A stretch of 27,493 nt of DNA from an uncultured Clostridia bacterium (lineage in GTDB: Bacteria; Bacillota; Clostridia; Lachnospirales; CAMVHY01). Location: positions 1-27,493 of the forward strand of contig CAMKTI010000009.1 of assembly GCA_946415665.1 (NCBI GenBank), given 5' to 3'. Positions 22,762 to 27,493 of this stretch are shown piece after piece. The notes beneath the pieces are model-generated. The model was not told where the DNA came from. It searched no databases and was given only the letters and a program-made list of their open reading frames with translations. The first letter of the stretch is position 1. Each line of letters begins with the position of its first letter. Both the position numbers and the translations under genes were made by a program.

Positions 22762-23166
22762 TTGGACAAAATAAATTTTTTATTACTGGACGTTGACCCA
22801 ATAATTCATGGAGCAAAAAAAACTATCGGAAAAAGTGCTCCAATAGTTGGAAATGCAATGGGAAAAAATCCTGGTTCAGAACTTTTATATACGCTGTTTT
22901 GTTATGCTGCAATTTTTTTTGTTGCCTATTGGATTTTGATTCGTCCACAAAAAAAACGCCAAAAAGAATTATTTGACCGTCAAAGTAAATTAAAAGCAGG
23001 AGATAATATTATTACAAGCGCTGGATTTCACGGAAAGATAATTGAAGTAAACGAAAAAACTGTTTTAGTTGAGTTTGGTTTAAATAAAGGAATAAGAATT
23101 CCTGTAGATAAAAATCATATTTTAGATTTTGGCGAGGACACTTATGAAAATAGCGCTGCGGAATAA
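22762..23166 (+). CDS. yajC: YajC, accessory subunit of the Sec translocase
   Basis: 134 aa with one membrane helix (LLYTLFCYAAIFFVAYWILI) directly followed by the family signature RPQKKRQKE and a soluble domain with LKAGDNIITSAGFHGKI. YajC associates with SecDF-YidC at the membrane. Start taken at TTG 22762; the AAGGAG at 22742-22747 is 14 bases away, longer than usual, so the start is uncertain. The N-terminal extension before the helix (about 40 residues) is longer than in most YajC proteins. Followed 38 bases later by the SCIFF precursor, apparently on the same transcript. Confidence 0.93.
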   Translation: MDKINFLLLDVDPIIHGAKKTIGKSAPIVGNAMGKNPGSELLYTLFCYAAIFFVAYWILIRPQKKRQKELFDRQSKLKAGDNIITSAGFHGKIIEVNEKTVLVEFGLNKGIRIPVDKNHILDFGEDTYENSAAE

Positions 23167-23204
23167 AAGCAAATTAAAAAAATTTTATGGGGGTAATTTT
23201 TAAT

Positions 23205-23345
23205 ATGAAAAAGAAACATATCAAAACTATAAGTAGCTGCAAAATGATAAAAAATAAAAAAAGATGTGGAGAATGTCAAACATCTTGTCAATCAGCGTGT
23301 AAAACTTCTTGCACAGTAGCAAATCAAACTTGTGAAAATAATTAA
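23205..23345 (+). CDS. scfA: SCIFF (six-Cys-in-forty-five) ranthipeptide precursor
   Basis: 46 aa. The core CGECQTSCQSACKTSC plus a last Cys before ENN has the six conserved Cys at 21, 24, 28, 32, 36 and 43, and the leader begins MKKKHIKTIS as in other SCIFF peptides. There is one additional Cys at 12. In Clostridia this peptide is modified by the radical SAM enzyme ScfB, which makes thioether links between Cys and acceptor residues (Thr in the characterised case). ScfB is not present in the window. GGGGGTAA lies ahead of the ATG. Co-transcribed with yajC and ended by the terminator at 23381. The near-universal presence of this gene in Clostridia is the best taxonomic clue here. Confidence 0.92.
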   Translation: MKKKHIKTISSCKMIKNKKRCGECQTSCQSACKTSCTVANQTCENN

Positions 23346-23380
23346 TCTTGGATGAAAAAAATTTTTGAAATAAAAAAAGT

Positions 23381-23407
23381 CGGCATAAAAAATTATGTCG
23401 GTTTTTT
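23381..23407 (+). terminator. Terminator of the yajC-scfA unit
   Basis: CGGCATAA 23381-23388 pairs TTATGTCG 23393-23400 (one G-U pair), followed by six T. Confidence 0.82.
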
Positions 23408-23522
23408 GTTTTTATTATGAAATATTATTTTATATTTTTGTTTTGTGCGCCAAATCTTTTCATAAAATCGACTTATAAAAAATATAAATAAAACAGGATT
23501 TTAAATAAGGATTGGTTTGCCC

Positions 23523-24140
23523 ATGAAAAAATTTTTTTTGCTTGTAATTATATTTTTTGTTTTTACTGTCGGCTGTATGAAAAATAATATTTCTGATAAC
23601 CAATCTACATATCAAAAGATAAATAATATGCTTACCAATTTGAAAAGTTATAAATCACACACGACGATCAAATATATTTCAAATAAAAATACGTGTGAAT
23701 ACAAAATAATTCAATACTGCAAATCAAATAAATATAAATTAAAAATTACAGCGCCAGAAAATTCTGCCGGAAACATAACTTTATTTGACGGAGAAAAAAT
23801 TTGCCAATTCAATTCAAAATTAGATGGTCGAGTTTTTATTACACAAAAAGATAAATTTGAACGCAGTGAAATTTTTTTGACCAGCTTTATAAAAAATTAT
23901 AATAAATCACTCGAAACATCCGTTGAAGTTACAAATATCTCTCAAAAACCATTTACAGTTCTCGAAGCAGAAATTCCAGGAGATTCTTTTTTATACTCAG
24001 AAAAATTATTTGTTGACAATAAAACTATCAAGCCAAAAAAATTAATTATTTATGATAAAGAACAAAGCGAGAGAATTATTGTTAATTTTGATGATTTTGA
24101 TTATAATTTTGAGCTAAGCGATTCGGTTTTCGAATTGTAA
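23523..24140 (+). CDS. GerS-like lipoprotein (LolA-like fold)
   Basis: 205 aa. The N-terminal MKKFFLLVIIFFVFTVGC is a lipoprotein signal with the lipobox Cys at 18, so the mature protein should be on the outer face of the membrane. The rest is beta-rich and resembles the LolA/GerS type (YKLKITAPENSAGNITLFDG, then KKLIIYDKEQSERIIVNFDD). In Clostridioides difficile gerS precedes an alanine racemase gene and its product is needed for cortex modification and spore germination. The same order here is the main reason for the name. The sequence alone supports only a LolA-like lipoprotein. TTG 23517, nearer to AAGGA (23507-23511), is an alternative start. alr begins 27 bases after the stop. Confidence 0.75.
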   Translation: MKKFFLLVIIFFVFTVGCMKNNISDNQSTYQKINNMLTNLKSYKSHTTIKYISNKNTCEYKIIQYCKSNKYKLKITAPENSAGNITLFDGEKICQFNSKLDGRVFITQKDKFERSEIFLTSFIKNYNKSLETSVEVTNISQKPFTVLEAEIPGDSFLYSEKLFVDNKTIKPKKLIIYDKEQSERIIVNFDDFDYNFELSDSVFEL

Positions 24141-24167
24141 ATAATAAATATTTTGGAGTTGAAATTT

Positions 24168-25268
24168 GTGAATGAAATAATTAAAAACGAAAGAGTTTGG
24201 GCTGAAATAAATCTCGAGAATATAAAAAAAAATTATTTTGAAATAAAAAAGTTTGCAAAAAAAAATATTTGTGCTATAATAAAAACAGATGCCTATGGAC
24301 ACGGTGATTTTTATGTAGCCAAAGCTTTAGCAGAAGTGGGAGTAAAATATTTTGGCGTTGCAACTGTGGAGGAGGCTCTAAATTTAAAAAGTCTTAATGC
24401 AAAAATTTTGATTTTAGGTTTTACGCCGGAAAATAAACTTAATTTAGTTGTAAAAAATAGTTTTGAGCAGGCAGTTTATGATTTTGAGACAGCAAAAGAA
24501 TTGAATGATATCGCTCAAAATTTTGGGCTAAAAGCTAAAATACATATTAAAATTGATACAGGTATGCATCGGCTTGGTTTTGATACAAGTCGGGAATCTG
24601 TAGAAAAAATAAAATTGATAAGTAGATTTTCTAATTTAGAACTCATAGGCATCTTTTCACATTTTGCGCAATCGGATATAAAAAATGATCCGTTTACGCT
24701 TGAGCAATACAAAAAATTTAAGTTTATGACCGATGAACTGAATGATTTAAATTTAATCAAACATGTGTCAAACAGCGCAGGAATTATAAATTATCCAGAA
24801 TTTGATTTTGACATGGTTAGGGCGGGTTTATTGTTATATGGACTTTTACCAATAAAAAGCAGTAAAATAAATTTGTCACCAGTTTTGGAATTAAAATCAC
24901 AACTGGTGGCAATAAAAGAAATTGAAGCGGGCGAAAGTGTAAGTTACAATCGCAAATTTGTTGCACATGAAAAAACTAAAATCGGAATTGTTTCGATTGG
25001 GTATGGCGATGGTTATATGAGAAATAATTCTAATAAAGCTAAAGTGATTGTTGACGGAAGTTTTGCTTCTGTAATAGGAAATATATGTATGGATTATTTA
25101 ATGATAGATTTAAAAGATATAGAAGCAAAAATTGGAGACGAAGTAATTTTAATAGGAAAAAGTGGAAATTTAACTGTTACGGCTGATGATTTGGCTAAAA
25201 TAAATAATACGATTTCGTATGAAATAATAACTTCGATTGGGAAAAGAGTTCCGAGATATTATATTTAG
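24168..25268 (+). CDS. alr: Alanine racemase
   Basis: 366 aa, a usual length for this fold-type III PLP enzyme making D-alanine for peptidoglycan. The PLP lysine lies in AIIKTDAYGHG (family AVVKANAYGHG). GMHRLGFD, VSNSAGI and MVRAGLLLYG are present, and the C-terminal domain has SIGYGDGY and ICMDYLMIDL with the second catalytic Tyr expected just upstream (VSYNRKFVA). GTG 24168 is chosen because GGAG lies nine bases upstream; the TTG at 24153 overlaps that SD. Confidence 0.95.
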   Translation: MNEIIKNERVWAEINLENIKKNYFEIKKFAKKNICAIIKTDAYGHGDFYVAKALAEVGVKYFGVATVEEALNLKSLNAKILILGFTPENKLNLVVKNSFEQAVYDFETAKELNDIAQNFGLKAKIHIKIDTGMHRLGFDTSRESVEKIKLISRFSNLELIGIFSHFAQSDIKNDPFTLEQYKKFKFMTDELNDLNLIKHVSNSAGIINYPEFDFDMVRAGLLLYGLLPIKSSKINLSPVLELKSQLVAIKEIEAGESVSYNRKFVAHEKTKIGIVSIGYGDGYMRNNSNKAKVIVDGSFASVIGNICMDYLMIDLKDIEAKIGDEVILIGKSGNLTVTADDLAKINNTISYEIITSIGKRVPRYYI

Positions 25269-25289
25269 TTTTTATTTGTAAACTATTAT

Positions 25290-25319
25290 TTGACACGTTT
25301 TGAAAATCAGGTGTATAAG
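25290..25319 (+). promoter_or_regulatory. Promoter of ndoA
   Basis: TTGACA 25290-25295, 18-bp spacer, TATAAG 25314-25319, right after alr, so ndoA can be expressed independently. Confidence 0.6.
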
Positions 25320-25382
25320 ATAATAAAAAATCGGCAAAAATTGCTTGTGTTGCTTTTAACTAAAGAATTGGAGTTGATAAAA

Positions 25383-25763
25383 ATGAGAATAACGGTTAAA
25401 CGCGGAGATATTTATTACGCGGATTTAAGTCCGGTCGTTGGTTCTGAACAAGGCGGAATAAGACCGGTTATAATAATTCAAAATGATGTTGGAAATAGGC
25501 ATAGTCCAACTGTAATTTGTGCGCCTGTTACTTCTAATACGCACAAAACAAAACTTCCAACTCATATTTCTGTCAATCCACAAAATTGTGTTGGATTAAT
25601 CAAAGATTCTATTATTTTATTGGAACAAGTTCGGACAATAGACAAAAGAAGACTAAAAGAAAAAATTGGAATAGTCGGTGATGAAACTATGGAAGGAATT
25701 AATACGGCTTTATTAATTAGTATGGGTTTACAAGTACATAACAAGGACACAAAAAAAACGTAA
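25383..25763 (+). CDS. ndoA: EndoA/MazF-type endoribonuclease toxin
   Basis: 126 aa. Clear PemK/MazF family: VKRGDIYYADLSPVVGSEQGGIRP with the catalytic Arg, VIICAPVTSNTHKTKLPTHI-type central strands including the conserved Thr, and LLEQVRTIDKRRL. In Bacillus this RNase cuts mRNA at UACAU and is held by NdoAI, encoded just upstream. Here the gene upstream is alr and the 110-base gap holds no antitoxin gene, so NdoA appears without a partner in this window. ATG 25383 follows GGAG; an upstream in-frame extension has no SD. The C-terminal tail is slightly longer than usual (NKDTKKT). Confidence 0.93.
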   Translation: MRITVKRGDIYYADLSPVVGSEQGGIRPVIIIQNDVGNRHSPTVICAPVTSNTHKTKLPTHISVNPQNCVGLIKDSIILLEQVRTIDKRRLKEKIGIVGDETMEGINTALLISMGLQVHNKDTKKT

Positions 25764-25811
25764 CAAATAAAAAAAAATAATACAGATAAGCCGTTTGATA
25801 TTTGACTCGTT

Positions 25812-25857
25812 GATTGGTTTTACTTCTATCGTTAAAAGTCTTTTTGTAAAACCAATC
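25812..25857 (+). other. 12-bp perfect inverted repeat after ndoA
   Basis: GATTGGTTTTAC (25812-25823) and GTAAAACCAATC (25846-25857) around a 22-base loop. It is not followed by a solid T-run, so it is at best a weak terminator or a 3' stabilising stem. Confidence 0.6.
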
Positions 25858-26126
25858 GTATTTGTTTGTGTCCAAAATTTATTGCATATTATTTTGGTAA
25901 TTGGATTCAAAAATATTTTTTTTGATAAATAATATTTTTTGGGCTAATAACACATATATAATATTTGGTTTGTTGTGTTGATTTTTTGATAAAAGACAAA
26001 TAACGAGTTGTAAGCAAAAGTTTTCGCTATAGTGTTTTTTGTTGGGCAAAAATTTTGCTTGCATTTTGTTTTTAGGTTAAAATAATTTATGTTAGTATAA
26101 AGAGATACCATATAGTAAATTTTTTT

Positions 26127-26200
26127 CGGGGAATGGCTCAGCTTGGTAGAGCGCTTGGTTCGGGACCAAGAGGTCGCAGGTTCAAATCCTGTTTCTCCGA
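26127..26200 (+). tRNA. tRNA-Pro (anticodon CGG)
   Basis: 74-nt cloverleaf: acceptor CGGGGAA/TTCTCCG-type pairing (one G-U) with discriminator A 26200, D arm GCTC...GAGC, anticodon arm CTTGG-TTCGGGA-CCAAG giving CGG, T arm GCAGG-TTCAAAT-CCTGT. The CCA end is not encoded; TCTTTTTTG follows. It reads the codon CCG. Confidence 0.92.
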
Positions 26201-26366
26201 TCTTTTTTGTGTACATGAATCAAGTTTGCTGTGTCAACATTATTTATACGAAAAAAAACGAGTAACAAGACAAAGAAAAAAATAATCTATAAAATAAGAT
26301 ATGGTAGAGGGGAATAAAAAAATGGAGCAAAAATAAAAATTAAGTAAAAATTAAGGAGGGAATGTA

Positions 26367-26775
26367 ATGTATTGCAGATTTGATATAAGCGATGCAGAGT
26401 GAGAGCTAATAAAATCGTGCTTAACAGGTCATCCCGGACAACATGGAGGTATAGCCAAAGATAGTCGGAATTTTATCAACGCGGTTGTTTGGACATTGAA
26501 AAACATAATCTCTATGCAGAGATTTACCATATGATTATGGAAAGTGGTATATAATACATAAAAGATTTTTAAGATGGACAAAAAATGGAATGTGGGAGTA
26601 TTTGTTTAAAGTTATGAACAAGAATACTAAGCTTAAAAAAATGCATGGTTTATGATAGATTCTAGTCACGTGAGAGTTTAGATACACGCTACTGGCGCAA
26701 AAAATTTCAACCAGGGTATTGGTCGCACAAAAGAAGATTCAATTTGAAAGTCAACATGGTGATAAACAGCAAGTA
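26367..26775 (+). pseudogene. IS5-family transposase, N-terminal half, decayed
   Basis: ATG 26367 has GGAGGG upstream. The reading MYCRFDISDAE-stop-ELIKSCLTGHPGQHGG has TGA in place of the conserved Trp. It then continues through frame changes as FINAVVWTLKNI, YGKWYIIHKRFLRWTKNGMW and MIDSSHVRVHTHATGAKN, which are IS5/IS427-type N-terminal and first-Asp regions. The C-terminal half is missing. It is complementary in extent to, but different in sequence from, the C-terminal remnant at 19815. Confidence 0.82.
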
Positions 26776-27019
26776 AAAAGTAATTAATCTAAAAATAACT
26801 ACGGATTGCAGTGTGGTATCGAATTTAATAAAAACAATTAAGTTTTGCAATGGCGTGACCTTGTTACACGTTATTTTGAAACTCCGACTGCTTTCCGCGC
26901 TTCTTTTTTAGTTTGCTCTATTTAAATATCTCTTGCTTCTTTCTAATTTTTTTGTTATCATGCACCTTCTTCTAAAATTATTTTCTTTTAAAAAATTTTG
27001 TTTAATGCTGGATAAAAAA
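26776..27019. other. Intergenic, nothing clear
   Basis: AT-rich spacer between the IS5 remnant and the terminal repeats. No gene, tRNA or terminator is supported. Confidence 0.4.
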
Positions 27020-27225
27020 AATTTTGGTTTACCATTGACAATGAGTTTTGATTTTTGGTAATAAAATTAAGCCTATAAAATTTTTTTCTCGCTTGATAAA
27101 CGATAATTTAATGGTTACTCGTAGTAAGAAGTAGATGAAATGGTATCGGATTAAATGTTGCGCTTCTTGCTTACCATTTATTGCTTTATTACTTTGTGTA
27201 GTTTTTTTTGTCTTTGTCGACATTC
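27020..27225. repeat. Non-coding repeat copy 2
   Basis: Matches 1-222: ATTTTGGTTTA, GAGTTTTGATTTTTGGTAATA, GATAATTTAATGGTTACTC, TTGCTTACCATTTATTGCTT, ending TTTGTCTTTGTCGACATTCT. Same orientation as copy 1. Confidence 0.7.
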
Positions 27226-27239
27226 TCTAAGATCATAAT

Positions 27240-27422
27240 GAGTTTTTATTTTTAGTAATAAAAGCAAGCTCATAAAAATTTTACTTTTTGTTTGACAAGC
27301 GATAATTTGGTAGTTACTCACAGTAGAGAGTGGATTGAATAGTGTAGGATCAAATGTTACGCCTATTTATTACTTTGTTGCTTTGTTTAATTTTTTTTCG
27401 TTTTTGTAGATACTTTCTAGAT
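27240..27422. repeat. Non-coding repeat copy 3
   Basis: Direct tandem copy following copy 2, lacking its first about 20 bases: TTTTTAGTAATAAAAGCAAGC, TTTGTTTGACAAGCGATAAT, GTAGTTACTCACAG, ending TTTGTAGATACTTTCTAG. Confidence 0.7.
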
Positions 27423-27493
27423 AGTATCGACAAAGACGATAAAAAATTAAAGAAATTAACAAAGCAATAAATGATAAACAAGAAGTGAAGTAT
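27416..27493. repeat. Non-coding repeat copy 4, inverted, cut by the window edge
   Basis: From CTAGATAGTATCGACAAAGA to the end this is the reverse complement of about 150-222 (GACAATAAA..., AACAAAGCAATAAATGATAA, ACAAGAAGTGAAGTAT). It meets copy 3 tail to tail at the palindrome-like TTCTAGATA. Confidence 0.75.

Noticed and set aside
25290..25382. Upstream extension of ndoA as a MazE/NdoAI remnant
   Set aside because: The translated stretch has no ribbon-helix-helix pattern, and it contains the ndoA promoter.
25944..26216. Minus-strand ORF across the tRNA (contains ETGFEPATSWSRTKRST)
   Set aside because: This is the well-known false protein read from the antisense strand of a tRNA; there is no ribosome site.

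Overview
This is an AT-rich window, most likely from a Clostridia-type Firmicute. Three things point there: the infC-rpmI-rplT operon with an attenuator-type leader, a SCIFF (six-cysteine) ranthipeptide precursor after yajC, and a GerS-like lipoprotein followed by alr and ndoA (mazF). At least four decayed transposase or methylase remnants and several families of non-coding repeats suggest a genome that tolerates mobile elements and decay. The species cannot be named from the sequence.

Region 1 (1-7786) is an accessory island. It opens with a broken IS630-family transposase and the 3' remnant of an EcoRI-family adenine methylase. An intact EcoRI-family methylase lies at 3502-4422 and a DUF262-HNH nuclease-like gene at 6689-7786; together they look like a restriction-modification or related defence pair. 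Around the methylase are ten copies of a unit of about 430 bp that I read as a type I toxin-antitoxin array. Each complete unit has a strong sigma-A promoter on the + strand (TTGACA-N16-TATAAT) making a short structured RNA of about 125-130 nt that ends at an intrinsic terminator. Converging on it from the - strand is a small hydrophobic peptide gene (37-53 aa, basic C-terminal tail) with a sequestered Shine-Dalgarno site. Its mRNA would run antisense through the whole + strand RNA. The units carry covarying hairpins, matched 5'/3' motifs, dual-use terminators, and a poly-A tract that changes the reading frame of the peptide tail. One unit has lost its toxin, one has lost its start codon, and three have out-of-frame tails. 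This array is the most unusual system in the window.

Region 2 (7787-11130) holds a - strand type IIG-like restriction-methylase gene (8167-10476) with a hairpin-rich leader, bracketed by two direct copies of a non-coding repeat of about 200 bp.

Region 3 (11130-12580) is the translation operon infC-rpmI-rplT. It has an antiterminator/terminator leader and probably an AUA start codon for infC. It ends at a terminator shared with the convergent giant gene.

Region 4 (12593-21581, - strand) has a 2361-residue protein of about 23 divergent helical repeats with a C-terminal membrane hairpin, an IS5-family remnant, and a multi-pass membrane protein of unknown function.

Region 5 (22195-26200, + strand) is housekeeping: cdd; yajC plus the SCIFF precursor in one transcription unit; gerS-like, alr, and ndoA from its own promoter with no visible antitoxin gene; and tRNA-Pro(CGG). 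The window closes with another IS5-family remnant and three copies of the repeat that also opens it, the last one inverted.
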